From an uncultured Tateyamaria sp. (GTDB taxonomy: Bacteria > Pseudomonadota > Alphaproteobacteria > Rhodobacterales > Rhodobacteraceae), in assembly GCA_947501275.1 (NCBI GenBank), contig CANMVD010000007.1:49570-113569 (forward strand): DNA of 64,000 nt. The letters are read 5' to 3'. Each line of letters starts with the position of its first letter. The stretch's first letter is position 1. This document shows positions 19,904-31,332 of this stretch, one piece after another. Both the position numbers and the translations under genes were made by a program. The notes beneath the pieces were generated by a model. The model saw nothing but the letters and a program-made list of their open reading frames with translations. It did not search any database and had not been told where the DNA came from.

Positions 19904-21616
19904 ATGCAGCGACACCTCATCACCTCGGCCATTCCCTACATCAACGGGATCAAGCATCTGGGCAACCTGATTGGCAGCCAATTGCCCGCTGACCTCTATG
20001 CCCGCTTTCAACGCGCGCGCGGCAACGAAGTCTTGTTCCTCTGCGCAACCGACGAACACGGCACACCTGCCGAACTGGCCGCCGCCAAGGCAGGCAAACC
20101 TGTCGCCGAATATTGCGCAGAGATGCACGCGGTTCAGGCCCGCATCGCCGATGGGTTCGGTCTGTCATTTGATCACTTTGGGCGTTCGTCCTCGCCGCAA
20201 AACCACACGCTGACGCAGCACTTTGCCGGACGGCTGGCCGATGCTGGATTGATAAGCGAAGTGTCTGAAAAACAAGTCTATTCCAACGCCGACGGGCGGT
20301 ACTTGCCAGATCGCTATATCGAGGGCACCTGCCCCAATTGCGCCTATGACAAAGCCCGCGGCGATCAGTGCGAAAACTGCACCAAGCAGTTGGATCCCAC
20401 TGACCTGATCGAACCACGTTCCGCCATTTCCGGCTCGACAGATCTGGAAGTGCGCGAGACCAAGCATCTTTACCTGCGCCAATCCGCATTGAAAGATGAT
20501 CTGGACGCATGGATCGACAGCAAGAAAGACTGGCCGGTTCTGACAACTTCCATCGCCAAGAAGTGGTTGCATGATGGCGACGGTCTTCAGGATCGCGGCA
20601 TCACGCGGGATCTTGACTGGGGCATCCCCGTGCGCCGCGGCGATGCGGACTGGCCGGGGATGGAGGGCAAGGTGTTCTACGTCTGGTTTGACGCGCCCAT
20701 CGAATACATCGCCTGTGCCGGTGAATGGGCAGACGCCCAAGACGGAGCCAATTGGGAACGGTGGTGGCGCACGGACAAGGGCGCGGATGATGTGCGCTAC
20801 ACCCAGTTTATGGGCAAGGACAACGTCCCCTTCCATACGCTCAGTTTTCCAGCCACGATCCTGGGATCAGGCGAGCCGTGGAAGATGGTCGATCACCTCA
20901 AGTCCTTTAACTATCTCAATTATGACGGTGGGCAGTTCTCGACCAGTCAGGGCCGTGGCATTTTCATGGATCAGGCGCTGGAACTGCTGCCCGCGGACTA
21001 TTGGCGCTGGTGGCTGTTGTCCAACTGTCCTGAAACCTCTGACTCCGAGTTCACATGGGAGCTGTTCCAGCAGGGAGTGAACAAGGACCTTGCAGATGTG
21101 CTTGGCAATTTCGTCAGTCGTGTGACCAAGTTCTGCCGCTCGAAATTCGGCGAAGCCGTGCCGTCTGGCGGCAGTTATGGCCCCAGAGAAGACGCGTTGA
21201 TCGCTGATCTTGATGCGCGTGTTGCGCGCTATATGGCGATGATGGAAGCCATGGAGGTGCGCAAGTCCGCACAAGAGTTGCGCGCCATCTGGGCGGCGGG
21301 CAACGAATATCTGCAAGCCGCAGCGCCGTGGAGCACCATCAAGGAAGATACCGACACTGCGGCGATGCAGATCCGGCTGGGCTTGAACTTGATCGGACTA
21401 TACGCGGTTTTGTCGTCCCCTTTTATTCCGGGTGCAAGCAAACAAATGGCTGACGCACTGGGTATGGCGGACATTCCGTGGCCGTCTGACATTCGAATTG
21501 CGGTTGAAGCAATTGATGCCGGACATGAATTCAGTGTGCCGGAAAATCTGTTTGCGAAAATCAGCGACGAAGACCGCGCAGGCTGGGAAGCACGATTTGC
21601 AGGTATTCGGAGCTGA
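19904..21616 (+). CDS. metG: Methionyl-tRNA synthetase
   Basis: [21 protein letters not shown]-like motif, zinc knuckle [32 protein letters not shown]-like motif. Confidence 0.95.
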   Translation: MQRHLITSAIPYINGIKHLGNLIGSQLPADLYARFQRARGNEVLFLCATDEHGTPAELAAAKAGKPVAEYCAEMHAVQARIADGFGLSFDHFGRSSSPQNHTLTQHFAGRLADAGLISEVSEKQVYSNADGRYLPDRYIEGTCPNCAYDKARGDQCENCTKQLDPTDLIEPRSAISGSTDLEVRETKHLYLRQSALKDDLDAWIDSKKDWPVLTTSIAKKWLHDGDGLQDRGITRDLDWGIPVRRGDADWPGMEGKVFYVWFDAPIEYIACAGEWADAQDGANWERWWRTDKGADDVRYTQFMGKDNVPFHTLSFPATILGSGEPWKMVDHLKSFNYLNYDGGQFSTSQGRGIFMDQALELLPADYWRWWLLSNCPETSDSEFTWELFQQGVNKDLADVLGNFVSRVTKFCRSKFGEAVPSGGSYGPREDALIADLDARVARYMAMMEAMEVRKSAQELRAIWAAGNEYLQAAAPWSTIKEDTDTAAMQIRLGLNLIGLYAVLSSPFIPGASKQMADALGMADIPWPSDIRIAVEAIDAGHEFSVPENLFAKISDEDRAGWEARFAGIRS

Positions 21617-22156
21617 CTAAACAATAGCAAGGCAATTAGTGATGCTGCCTCTGGGCATACCGGACTGGGTCGTTGATTGGGACACATCGCAACTTGGCGG
21701 TTAGGCATCGCTGCGCCGGATCGACACTCAAAAAGCCTGCCAAGCCTCTGAAATCTTGCAACACAGGCGTTCAGATGGATTCTTCTGGACGGGTCGGCGC
21801 CAAGCCTGAGATGTTGGTCCCCCATTTGCGCGCTTAGTTGGTGACCGAGCGGCTGAGCATTTCAGGTTTCGCCAATCAGGATGTCCGTGCCACCAAGGAT
21901 CTGTGCACGTTCCGCGCAATGCGATGCCAAGCGTTTTGTGTAGTACACTTGCACACGATCAGACCAATCGGGCCGAATTCAACGTTCCTTTCGCTCCAAA
22001 AATGTCTGCGGCACGGACATTAAAACGGTTCTCACACCCAACTGCCCCATCAACTTATCGACATGAGTTTTCGACGAGGACATTTTGAGGGCAACCCAAT
22101 CCGCAGCCTTGGCAGGTTGCCTGTGTCTCTCCTTCGTTACTCCGTTACACCATCCC

Positions 22157-24736
22157 TCAGAATTCTTCCCAGCCCGAGGCGTCAGACAACTCATCGTGAT
22201 CCATATCAATTGCTGCGGACCCCATTGTCCGCCTCACGGAAACAGGCTTTGGTTGTTGAACATCGGACACCCGGTCAAGCCGTTCTATGTTAAGGCTGTC
22301 GCCAAGCTCAAAGCGCTCAACGGCTGATGCCAATGCATCTGTTTCGCTGGTCAATGCGTGGCTCGCCGCAGTGGTTTCTTCGAACATTGCCGCGTTTTGC
22401 TGTGTGACCTGATCCAATTCGTTCATGGCCATGTTGATTTCGTTCAATCCTGCAGACTGTTGCCGTGCAGATGTGGCAATGTCGGCAACTCTGGTTGAAA
22501 TATCCGCGACAGATGAAACGATCGATGCAAGTGCAGTTCCTGTGCGATCCACCAAATCGACACCCTCCTGAACCTGTTCGCTTGATGTCGAAATCAACGT
22601 ATTGATTTCACGAGCCGCTTCGGACGAACGCTGCGCAAGCGCGCGCACTTCGGTTGCCACAACAGCGAACCCGCGCCCTGCTTCTCCGGCACGCGCAGCT
22701 TCAACACCTGCATTCAGCGCAAGCAGGTTGGTCTGGAAGGCAATATCGTCGATCACTGACGTGATTTTTGAAATCTCTTGCGACGACGTTTTGATCCCGT
22801 CCATGGCAGTCACGGCCTGCCTGGCGATTTCGCCCCCCTCTTCAGCGTTGGACTGTGCATTGGCAGACATAGTACTGGCTGCATCCGCGCCCTCCGCAGC
22901 GGATCGTACAGAGGTCGTTAACTCATCAAGCGCGGAAGCCGTTTCTTCCAATGTGGCTGCCTGTTTTTCCGTCCGACGCGACAGGTCATCAGCTGCGCTG
23001 TTGATCTCCAAGGTCTCGCTCCTAATGGAACTCACATTGCGGGTCACCGCACCCACCGCTTCACGCAACCCGAGGACAGCAGAATTGAAATCCTGTCGCA
23101 GGGATTCGTAGTCATCCGGGAACTGCGTGGTAATGTCCGAAGACAGGTCTCCCACAGACAGTATTTGCAGCGCGTTCCCCAATGCTTCGACAACCTGCTT
23201 CTGTTCTTGTGCGGCTTGCTCCTGCGCGGATTGTGTCGCCCGCAATTTTACTTCGGCCTCTGTGATGTCTGAGGCCAAAAGAATATACCGTTCGATACTG
23301 CCGTCCTCAGCACCAACAAACACAAACCCACCGTCCAGGACGACAGACGTGCCATCGCGTGCCTCTATATCGATTTTCCCATGGATCGGTTCACCATTCA
23401 TAACGCTGTCGACAATGGATCCAGAGACCACCGCATCAGACTGCATACCGCTCAGGACGCTTTGGAGTGTCAATTTTTCTGCCTGATCACCATCCAACCC
23501 CAATCGCTGCGCGGCGACAGCGTTCAGCGACGAGCATGTTCCTGACTGGTTAAACTCAATGCGCAATTGGGTCTGATCAATTCCATTGAGAACAGCAGCG
23601 TTGCGTTGCGAAACAGTTCTGTCGCTCCACCCGACAACCGCGCCAATCAAACGGGATTGGCTATCGAATGCACAATTCACTTTGATACGGATGTGGTGAT
23701 CGGCAATCCTACATGTCACGCCGGTATCATCATTGGTTTCGTCCAGCGCGTTGCAGGAACCCAGCACACCGGACAAAACTGAGAGTTTACTGAGGTCAGC
23801 ACCGATGTAAGTCTTTCCAGAAACACCGGGCCAAGACGTTTCAAGGTCTTCTGCAAGTGTGTCCAACAGGGTCTGGCAGGCCGGGTTGATGAAAGTGACT
23901 TTAAAATCCTCGTCAACCATCATCATTGGCGCAGCGGAGCCTTCAAATGCAGCGCTTTTGAAGGCACTTTCGCGCTGCGCATTCTTTGCTGCGGTCAAAG
24001 CCAGCCGGAAATCCTCCAACTGGCGCGCCATCATGCCAACTTCATCCGTCCGTTTTGCGTAGGGAATCTTTGTGTCGTACTTTTGTTGCGCGACCTCACT
24101 CATGGCATCACCAAGCCGGCGCAAGGGCCGGGACATGCCAATGTTCAGGAACACAAAGATACCAACAAGGGCCAGCGCAAAGATGGCCGCCACGATGGAC
24201 AGTTCTCCAATCAACGACTGGATGACGGTGGTCATTTTCGCCTCGGGGTTCCAGCGGGTTACCACGGCCCCTGCAACGCTTTGATCATTGCCAAACAGGG
24301 TTGGCACCGCAACGGTCAGGCGGTCGGCTGACAATTCGCGCTGTCCAGATGCAATCGCCGCCTGAGCCAAGGTCACTGCAGCATCCGTCTCTGCTGGGGC
24401 ATCGTGGTTGTCAAACAAAACCACATCCGTGGTGTTCAAGACCAGAGCACCGGACACATCGCGGCTTGCTGTGCTCATCAAGCCCACCATCAGCGTTTCA
24501 ATTGCGGCCTCGTTTCCAAATTTGACCGACCCACCCAATTGTACTGCCAAAAGCTCAGTCACATCGACGGCACGCGACGAGAACGCATTGATCACAGTGG
24601 CTTTTTTGGCGCGAATATCCATAAAGACGAGGAGCGCGACTACAACAAGCGTCATCAGACCTGCAAATAACGTGGATTTCACCAAAAGACTGTTCAATTT
24701 CTGCAGAAAACCGAATGGCGGTCTTGAATTGCGCAT
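22157..24736 (-). CDS. Methyl-accepting chemotaxis protein with HAMP and PAS-like domains
   Basis: N-terminal TM, HAMP, MCP hairpin [43 protein letters not shown]-terminal GWEEF pentapeptide. Confidence 0.95.
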   Translation of the reverse strand: MRNSRPPFGFLQKLNSLLVKSTLFAGLMTLVVVALLVFMDIRAKKATVINAFSSRAVDVTELLAVQLGGSVKFGNEAAIETLMVGLMSTASRDVSGALVLNTTDVVLFDNHDAPAETDAAVTLAQAAIASGQRELSADRLTVAVPTLFGNDQSVAGAVVTRWNPEAKMTTVIQSLIGELSIVAAIFALALVGIFVFLNIGMSRPLRRLGDAMSEVAQQKYDTKIPYAKRTDEVGMMARQLEDFRLALTAAKNAQRESAFKSAAFEGSAAPMMMVDEDFKVTFINPACQTLLDTLAEDLETSWPGVSGKTYIGADLSKLSVLSGVLGSCNALDETNDDTGVTCRIADHHIRIKVNCAFDSQSRLIGAVVGWSDRTVSQRNAAVLNGIDQTQLRIEFNQSGTCSSLNAVAAQRLGLDGDQAEKLTLQSVLSGMQSDAVVSGSIVDSVMNGEPIHGKIDIEARDGTSVVLDGGFVFVGAEDGSIERYILLASDITEAEVKLRATQSAQEQAAQEQKQVVEALGNALQILSVGDLSSDITTQFPDDYESLRQDFNSAVLGLREAVGAVTRNVSSIRSETLEINSAADDLSRRTEKQAATLEETASALDELTTSVRSAAEGADAASTMSANAQSNAEEGGEIARQAVTAMDGIKTSSQEISKITSVIDDIAFQTNLLALNAGVEAARAGEAGRGFAVVATEVRALAQRSSEAAREINTLISTSSEQVQEGVDLVDRTGTALASIVSSVADISTRVADIATSARQQSAGLNEINMAMNELDQVTQQNAAMFEETTAASHALTSETDALASAVERFELGDSLNIERLDRVSDVQQPKPVSVRRTMGSAAIDMDHDELSDASGWEEF

Positions 24737-24945
24737 GTCATATCACCTGTACTTGAACGAACCTGGCCCATTGGGCCGGAGGCTCCTGACTAGGCAGCGT
24801 GATAGGGCAATGAACTTACTTCGGAATTAACGTCAGGCTTCAAGTCGCGTTTGACAGTGCACAAATCCGAATTTTCCACTAAAATCTGTGTCGGGCCATC
24901 GCGAGAGCGACAGTTTTGAACACCAATCGACCCAACAAGAAATGA

Positions 24946-25031
24946 TGGTGCGGGCGGTGGGACTCGAACCCACACGGGCATACGCCCTCCAGATTTTAAG
25001 TCTGGTATGTCTACCATTCCATCACGCCCGC
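24946..25031 (-). tRNA. tRNA-Leu (anticodon TAA)
   Basis: Reverse complement GCGGGCGTGATGG...CAGACTTAAAATCTG...GGTTCGAGTCCCACCGCCCGCACCA folds as a class II tRNA with loop CTTAAAA; acceptor arms complementary; encoded CCA. Confidence 0.95.
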
Positions 25032-25076
25032 GCCCCACCTTGTTAGGCAATGCGCCGGCACACCTCAACCCTGCGA

Positions 25077-25631
25077 TTACAGTTCTTGGTCCACGGGCCC
25101 CAGCGGTGCACCTGGTGCCACCAATGCGCGCTCGGACAGCCAGGGATTGTTCGCAAGTGCTTCGAGCATCTGCGCCCGCGCTTGGGGAATTTCACCAAGG
25201 TTCATCAGCGTCAAAGCACGACCGGATTGCGCGCCAACATGATCGGGCGCAAGCTGCAATGTAAGGTCGAGATCTACCAGAGCAGCGGCGAAATCCTCTC
25301 GCAGAAAGCTGACAAAGGCACGTTGGTTATAGCCCTCTGCATAATCCGGGCAGTACGTAACAAGCGCATCAAAACTGTCATAGGCGCCTGCAAAATCGAA
25401 ATTGGCGCGTTGCCGCATACCCTGATCCAGAACTTCTTGGGCCGCGGCGTCAGGCGCATCCAACCACAACGTCCACATCTGCTGTGACAAGGGTTGGGCT
25501 GTGCGTTCGTCGGGCGCTGCGCGCACAGCCTCAAAAAGCGCCGACAATTCTACAGAGTGATCAGGCGCAGTCGGGCAGTCCTCTGCAAAGGCTGGCGCGG
25601 CGAGGAAGGCAAAGAAAACAGCATATTTCAT
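25077..25631 (-). CDS. Secreted tetratricopeptide-repeat protein
   Basis: Signal peptide; TPR-like AYDSFDALVTYCPDYAEGYNQRAFVSFLREDFAAALVDLDLTLQLAPDHVGA. Confidence 0.8.
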   Translation of the reverse strand: MKYAVFFAFLAAPAFAEDCPTAPDHSVELSALFEAVRAAPDERTAQPLSQQMWTLWLDAPDAAAQEVLDQGMRQRANFDFAGAYDSFDALVTYCPDYAEGYNQRAFVSFLREDFAAALVDLDLTLQLAPDHVGAQSGRALTLMNLGEIPQARAQMLEALANNPWLSERALVAPGAPLGPVDQEL

Positions 25632-25669
25632 GTCAACAAGAATGCGTTGCGCGCGGTGCAGGTCAAGGC

Positions 25670-26194
25670 TTAGGGCGCGAAATCCGGTATCATCACTTCT
25701 TTTACAGCCTCCATGGCCACAAACGTCGATGTCGCCGCCACGTGGGGCAATCCAGAAACAGTCTCGCCAAGAAATGCTCGGTAATCGGTCATGTCCCGTG
25801 TACGCACCTTGAGCAGGTAGTCAAAATTTCCGGCAATCATATGGGCTTGTTCGATCTGCGGCACGCGGCACACTGCCGCGTTAAAAGCTGTCAACGCCGC
25901 TTCGCGCGTGTCGCTCAACCGCACTTCCACAAATGCAACGTGATCCAGACCAAGAGTGATCGGATCCAACAAAGCACGGTAACCTTTGATCACACCGCTG
26001 GTTTCCAGGCGGCGCAAACGTGCCTGCGTTGGTGACTTGGACAGCCCAATACGTGTTGCCAGATCCGTAATCGAAATACGGGCATCCACAGCCAATGCAG
26101 CCAGAATCGCTTGATCCAACCGGTCCAGCTTTGGCGGTTCAATCGCCTGCTGAGCGGGTCTATTTTTGCCAACTTGTTCTGCCATGTCCGTCAT
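25670..26194 (-). CDS. putR: Lrp/AsnC family regulator, probable PutR
   Basis: LDRLDQAILAALAVDARISITDLATRIGLSKSPTQARLRRLETSGVIKGY; divergent from putA. Confidence 0.87.
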   Translation of the reverse strand: MTDMAEQVGKNRPAQQAIEPPKLDRLDQAILAALAVDARISITDLATRIGLSKSPTQARLRRLETSGVIKGYRALLDPITLGLDHVAFVEVRLSDTREAALTAFNAAVCRVPQIEQAHMIAGNFDYLLKVRTRDMTDYRAFLGETVSGLPHVAATSTFVAMEAVKEVMIPDFAP

Positions 26195-26255
26195 CTTTGA
26201 TGAATTTGTCTGTCACTCCTCTGATATACTGCACAAAATGCAAAAGGAAACCGAT

Positions 26256-29200
26256 ATGGCGCGAGACACAGCAGATCAGGCAGCCTTGTTCATGGACGAG
26301 GGTATGTATGACGACCCCGATGTCGTGTTGCACGACCTGATCGCGAAAGCGCAGCTTTCCGAGGCAGATCGCACAGCAATAAGCGCCGCAGCGGCCGAAA
26401 TGGTCACGGCGTTGCGCACCGGTGCAGCACCTGGATTGATGGAAGTGTTCCTTGCGGAATACGGGCTGTCCACCGACGAGGGTGTTGCCCTGATGTGCCT
26501 AGCCGAAGCCCTGCTGCGTGTTCCGGATGCGGATACAATTGATGCGCTGATCGAGGACAAGATCGCACCATCCGACTGGGGGCGGCATATGGGCCGCTCG
26601 ACTTCAAGTCTGGTGAACGCATCCACATGGGCACTGATGCTGACGGGCCGGGTGCTGGACAATGAGCAGCCCGGTCCGATTGGGCATTTACGCGGCGCCA
26701 TCAAACGATTGGGAGAGCCGGTAATCCGAACCGCCGTCAGTCGCGCAATGAAAGAAATGGGGCGGCAATTCGTTCTGGGTGAAGACATCACCGCCGCAAT
26801 GAAACGCGCCGCTGGTATGGAAGAAAAAGGGTTTACTTACTCCTACGACATGCTCGGAGAAGCGGCCATTACGGATGCTGATGCGCGGCGCTATCATCTG
26901 AGCTATTCGCGTGCGATTTCGGCGATTGCGCAGGCCTGCACACATGACGACATCCGCGAGAATCCGGGCATCTCGGTCAAACTATCAGCGTTACATCCCC
27001 GCTATGAACGCGCCCAGGAAGACCGCGTGATGCGCGATCTTGTCCCACGCCTTCGCTCTCTTGCGATGCTCGCAAAATCCGCGGGCATGGGGCTTAATGT
27101 TGATGCAGAGGAAGCTGACCGCCTGTCCCTTTCGCTACAAGTGATCGACGCCGTTCTCGGCGATGACGCGCTGAGCGGTTGGGACGGATTTGGCATCGTT
27201 GTGCAGGCCTACGGGCTGCGCGCGGGAAAAGCGATTGATGCCATTTATGACATGGCAGAACGGCACGACCGGCGCATCATGGTGCGGCTGGTCAAGGGCG
27301 CCTATTGGGACACGGAAATCAAGCGGGCTCAGGTGCTTGGCGTCAAAGGCTTTCCCGTCTTCACCCGCAAGGCAGCAACTGACGTCGCCTACATCGCGCA
27401 TGCACGCACGCTGTTGGGGATGACGGACCGGATCTATCCGCAATTTGCGACACATAACGCCCACACGGTTGCGGCTGTTCTACATATGGCGGGCGATCAA
27501 CCGTTTGAATTTCAGCGGTTGCACGGCATGGGAGAGGCGCTGCACACCGACGTTTTGCGAAAGAACAACACACGCTGCCGTATCTATGCACCTGTCGGAG
27601 CGCACCGAGATCTGCTCGCGTATCTAGTGCGGCGCCTGCTGGAAAACGGGGCCAACTCCAGCTTTGTGAACCAGATTGTCGACGAAGACGTCTCGCCGGA
27701 AACAGTTGCTGCCGATCCCTTTGCTGCACTGAGTGAAGCACCAATTGTGCTGCCAGACGGCCCGGCCCTTTTTCAGCCGCAGCGAGAAAATTCGCGCGGG
27801 TTTGACCTGACCCATGTTCCGACCCTGACAGACATAGAGACCGCCCGCGCCCCCTTTGCCAAGACCCAGTGGACTGCCAAACCGCTGACGGTAACGCCCT
27901 GCGACGGCACGGTTTTCTCAATCATTAACCCTGCAGTCCCATCTGACACTGTAGGCGCATGCGCTTCGACACCACATGATCAGGTGGCGCAGATATTCGA
28001 GGACGCATCACCTTGGCAGGCGCGGGCAGATGAACGCAGCCGCATCCTGAATGCAGCAGCGGATCTATATGAAACGCATTTTGGTGAAATCTTTGCGCTG
28101 TTGGCGCGCGAAGCGGGCAAAACCCAACTTGATGCCGTTGCAGAATTGCGCGAGGCGGTGGATTTCCTGCGATACTACGCAACCCAAGCCAACGATACAC
28201 CCTGCGCCGGCACATATCTGTGCATCTCGCCATGGAACTTTCCATTGGCGATTTTCACCGGGCAAATCTGTGCGGCGCTGGCTGCGGGCAATGCTGTTGT
28301 GGCCAAGCCGGCCGATCACACTCCCCTGATCGCGTACCTTGCCATACAGCTTATGCATGAGGCGGGCGTACCGCGCGCCGCGCTGCAATTGCTCCCCGGC
28401 GATGGCAGCCTTGGGGCGGCTTTGACCGCTCACGGACCTGACGGTGTCGCGTTCACCGGATCGACAGCCACCGCCCAGCGCATCCGCGCCAGCCTTGCAA
28501 AAACCGGCAAACCCGGCACGCCTTTGATTGCGGAGACCGGCGGCATTAACGCCATGATTGTCGACAGCACGGCCCTGCCAGAGCAGGCGGTGCGCAGCAT
28601 CATCGAAAGCGCGTTCCAATCAGCTGGTCAACGCTGCTCAGCACTGCGTTGCCTTTACGTTCAAAAAGACATCGCTCCGGGCTTTCTGGATATGCTCACC
28701 GGCGCGATGGATGCGCTCGAAATCGGTGTGCCTTGGCACCTGAGTACAGACATAGGCCCTGTCATTGATGAAACCGCACGAAGCGGAATTGAAAGACATA
28801 TCGCACAGGCCCGCGGCGAAGGGCGCGTTCTGCATCAACTCAAAACCCCACAAGCCGGCACCTATGTTGCCCCGACCTTGATCCGGATCGACGGCATCCG
28901 GGCATTGCAGCGGGAAATCTTTGGGCCGGTGCTGCATGTCGCGACCTTCGCAGCCCAAGACCTCGACACCGTGATCGACGACATCAATGCGACGGGATAC
29001 GGGCTGACCTTTGGGCTGCACACGCGGATCGACGATCGGGTGCAGCATGTCAGTGACCGAGTGCACGCCGGGAATATCTACGTCAATCGCAACCAGATCG
29101 GGGCCATTGTCGGCAGCCAGCCCTTTGGCGGCATGGGGCTCTCCGGCACCGGGCCAAAGGCGGGTGGGCCCGACTATATCACCCGGTTTCGCGCACCGCT

Positions 29201-29663
29201 TTCAGCGCCTTCCGCCGGAAACTGGGCGACATCTGCACCGTTGCCATCGCTGCCAGAAGCGGCCGAACATTCCGCTACGCCTCAGCCCCTGCCCGGTCCC
29301 ACGGGTGAATCAAATGTGCTGACGCATCTTGCCCGCCCAGCGCTGCTTTGTGCCGGGCCGGGTGTTGACACCGCCGCGGCACAGGCCAAAGCCGTGCGTG
29401 TACTTGGTGGGCAGGCAGTTGTCGCAACAGGAGCGCTCGACCCTGACGAACTGAGGACAGGCCCGGATTACGGCGGTGTTTTGTGGTGGGGCGATGCGGA
29501 AACAGCCCGCAGCCTTGACCAAAGCCTTGCCAAACGAACCGGTGCCATCATTCCGCTGATCACCGCTCAACCCGATATAGGCCATGTCATGCACGAACAA
29601 CATGTCTGCGTGGACACCACCGCCTCTGGTGGCAATGCGGACCTATTGGGCAAGGCGATGTAG
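26256..29663 (+). CDS. putA: Bifunctional proline dehydrogenase/L-glutamate gamma-semialdehyde dehydrogenase
   Basis: PRODH domain (RLVKGAYWDTEIKRAQVLG) plus ALDH domain (ETGGINAMIVDSTALPEQ, SAFQSAGQRCSALR). Confidence 0.95.
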   Translation: MARDTADQAALFMDEGMYDDPDVVLHDLIAKAQLSEADRTAISAAAAEMVTALRTGAAPGLMEVFLAEYGLSTDEGVALMCLAEALLRVPDADTIDALIEDKIAPSDWGRHMGRSTSSLVNASTWALMLTGRVLDNEQPGPIGHLRGAIKRLGEPVIRTAVSRAMKEMGRQFVLGEDITAAMKRAAGMEEKGFTYSYDMLGEAAITDADARRYHLSYSRAISAIAQACTHDDIRENPGISVKLSALHPRYERAQEDRVMRDLVPRLRSLAMLAKSAGMGLNVDAEEADRLSLSLQVIDAVLGDDALSGWDGFGIVVQAYGLRAGKAIDAIYDMAERHDRRIMVRLVKGAYWDTEIKRAQVLGVKGFPVFTRKAATDVAYIAHARTLLGMTDRIYPQFATHNAHTVAAVLHMAGDQPFEFQRLHGMGEALHTDVLRKNNTRCRIYAPVGAHRDLLAYLVRRLLENGANSSFVNQIVDEDVSPETVAADPFAALSEAPIVLPDGPALFQPQRENSRGFDLTHVPTLTDIETARAPFAKTQWTAKPLTVTPCDGTVFSIINPAVPSDTVGACASTPHDQVAQIFEDASPWQARADERSRILNAAADLYETHFGEIFALLAREAGKTQLDAVAELREAVDFLRYYATQANDTPCAGTYLCISPWNFPLAIFTGQICAALAAGNAVVAKPADHTPLIAYLAIQLMHEAGVPRAALQLLPGDGSLGAALTAHGPDGVAFTGSTATAQRIRASLAKTGKPGTPLIAETGGINAMIVDSTALPEQAVRSIIESAFQSAGQRCSALRCLYVQKDIAPGFLDMLTGAMDALEIGVPWHLSTDIGPVIDETARSGIERHIAQARGEGRVLHQLKTPQAGTYVAPTLIRIDGIRALQREIFGPVLHVATFAAQDLDTVIDDINATGYGLTFGLHTRIDDRVQHVSDRVHAGNIYVNRNQIGAIVGSQPFGGMGLSGTGPKAGGPDYITRFRAPLSAPSAGNWATSAPLPSLPEAAEHSATPQPLPGPTGESNVLTHLARPALLCAGPGVDTAAAQAKAVRVLGGQAVVATGALDPDELRTGPDYGGVLWWGDAETARSLDQSLAKRTGAIIPLITAQPDIGHVMHEQHVCVDTTASGGNADLLGKAM

Positions 29664-29699
29664 ACGCTCGACCGCAACGCACAGGCGACGACCTGCTTG

Positions 29700-29725
29700 A
29701 CGCTCCGCGCGCAATCGCGGAGCGT
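29700..29725 (+). promoter_or_regulatory. Perfect 10-bp hairpin overlapping the rhomboid Shine-Dalgarno region
   Basis: acgctccgcg-cgcaat-cgcggagcgt; GGAG in the 3' arm, ATG at 29732. Confidence 0.55.
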
Positions 29726-29731
29726 GGCGTC

Positions 29732-30466
29732 ATGTTTCCGATCCGTGATCACAACCCGTCCGGGCGCACGCCCTATGTCACCTGGGCGCTCATGGCGATC
29801 AATATCGTCGTGTTTCTCAGCTATGTGGGTCTGTTCAGTGATCCACGCGCCCTCAATGGCTTTTTCTTTACGTTCGCGGCGATCCCGGCGCGGATCACGT
29901 CGGGCGAAGGGTTCGAAACTCTGATCACATCCATGTTCCTGCACGGCGGCTGGATGCATCTGTTGGGCAATATGCTGTTCCTCTACATATTCGGGGACAA
30001 TGTCGAAGATGAGATGGGCCACCTGCCCTTTCTTGGGTTCTACCTGGGGACAGGGATCATCGCAGGGCTGATCCATATCGGGTCAGCGCCCGGCTCAATG
30101 GTGCCGACTGTCGGCGCATCCGGAGCCATCGCGGGTGTCATGGGCGGGTACCTGTTGCTGTTTCCCAAGGCACGCGTCGATATTCTGTTGATCTTTATCG
30201 TGTTTTTCAAAGTCTTTCCGATCCCCGCATGGATCATGCTGGCGCTGTGGTTCGGCCTGCAGTTCCTCGGTGGGCTTGGGTCAAACCCGAACGATGGCGG
30301 GGTTGCCTATTGGGCACATGCAGGTGGATTCATTGCGGGTCTGGCACTGACATTGCCACTTTGGCTCAAACGCGGCGGCACAGCCTTCTGGCGCAACCAC
30401 GACGGGCACCCACCACACCCCGAAGCGCAATACAGCCCATCCCGAATACCCAAGCTGAAGCGATAG
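29732..30466 (+). CDS. Rhomboid family intramembrane serine protease
   Basis: VGASGAIAGVMGGY (catalytic GASG) and YWAHAGGFIAG (catalytic His). Confidence 0.93.
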   Translation: MFPIRDHNPSGRTPYVTWALMAINIVVFLSYVGLFSDPRALNGFFFTFAAIPARITSGEGFETLITSMFLHGGWMHLLGNMLFLYIFGDNVEDEMGHLPFLGFYLGTGIIAGLIHIGSAPGSMVPTVGASGAIAGVMGGYLLLFPKARVDILLIFIVFFKVFPIPAWIMLALWFGLQFLGGLGSNPNDGGVAYWAHAGGFIAGLALTLPLWLKRGGTAFWRNHDGHPPHPEAQYSPSRIPKLKR

Positions 30467-30546
30467 GCGCTCCAGAACTGCTTGATACCAAATCAGAGTA
30501 GTGTCTGGCCGCGTCAGCGGTCAGTCCTTTGGATCACGCAACGACG

Positions 30547-31332
30547 CTAGGCGCGAATGATCTTGGCAAGCGGTGCAAACATGTTTTCGTTTGCACAAAT
30601 GATCTCGCCGTCTTCCAGAATGTCGCCACCCACAGTCAACGGTTCAACGAACCCGCCCGCTTCCCGCACAATCAGCGATCCAGCAGCAATGTCCCACGCA
30701 TTCAAACGACGCTCCCAGTACCCGTCATAGCGCCCAGCCGCGACATAGGCCAAATCCAGCGCTGCCGCTCCAAAACGGCGCACGCCAGCACAGACAGGCA
30801 TGATCCGTGCCAGCTCCTGCAGTGTTTCGGGCAGATCGGAGCGCCCACCAAAAGGCAAACCAGTCGAGAACAGGCACTCGATCATGGACCGGCGGCCAGA
30901 CACCCGCAGCCGCGTGTCGTTCATAAAGGCACCCTGCCCCTTTTCAGCAAAAAACATTTCGTCTTTTGAAGGGTCATATACCACACCCGCAACGACTTGC
31001 CCCTTGTGCTCAAGCGCAATCGAAACCGCCCAATGCGGCAAGCCGTGCAAAAAGTTCGTGGTGCCATCCAGCGGATCGACAATCCAACGGCGCGTCGGGT
31101 CTTCGCCATCCGCTTCGCCACCCTCTTCGGCCAACCACCCATAGGTGGGGCGCGCCGTGCGCAGCTCTTCGCGAATGATCTCCTCGGCAGCGACATCCGC
31201 CTTGGACACAAAATCGCCCGCCCCCTTCATGGACACCTGCAGGTTCTCAACCTCGCGGAAATCCTTGGTAAGCGAACGACCAGCCTTGCGGGCGGCTTTG
31301 ATCATGACGTTAAGATTTGCGCTGCCCTGCAT
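30547..31332 (-). CDS. Inositol monophosphatase family protein
   Basis: WIVDPLDGTTNFLHGLPHWAVSIAL and WDIAAGSLIVREAGG. Confidence 0.93.
   Translation of the reverse strand: MQGSANLNVMIKAARKAGRSLTKDFREVENLQVSMKGAGDFVSKADVAAEEIIREELRTARPTYGWLAEEGGEADGEDPTRRWIVDPLDGTTNFLHGLPHWAVSIALEHKGQVVAGVVYDPSKDEMFFAEKGQGAFMNDTRLRVSGRRSMIECLFSTGLPFGGRSDLPETLQELARIMPVCAGVRRFGAAALDLAYVAAGRYDGYWERRLNAWDIAAGSLIVREAGGFVEPLTVGGDILEDGEIICANENMFAPLAKIIRA

Noticed and set aside
21979-22209. 76-aa minus-strand ORF with a LuxR-HTH-like stretch
   Set aside because: Resemblance is too weak and it overlaps the chemoreceptor 3' end; kept only as part of the decayed-gap observation.
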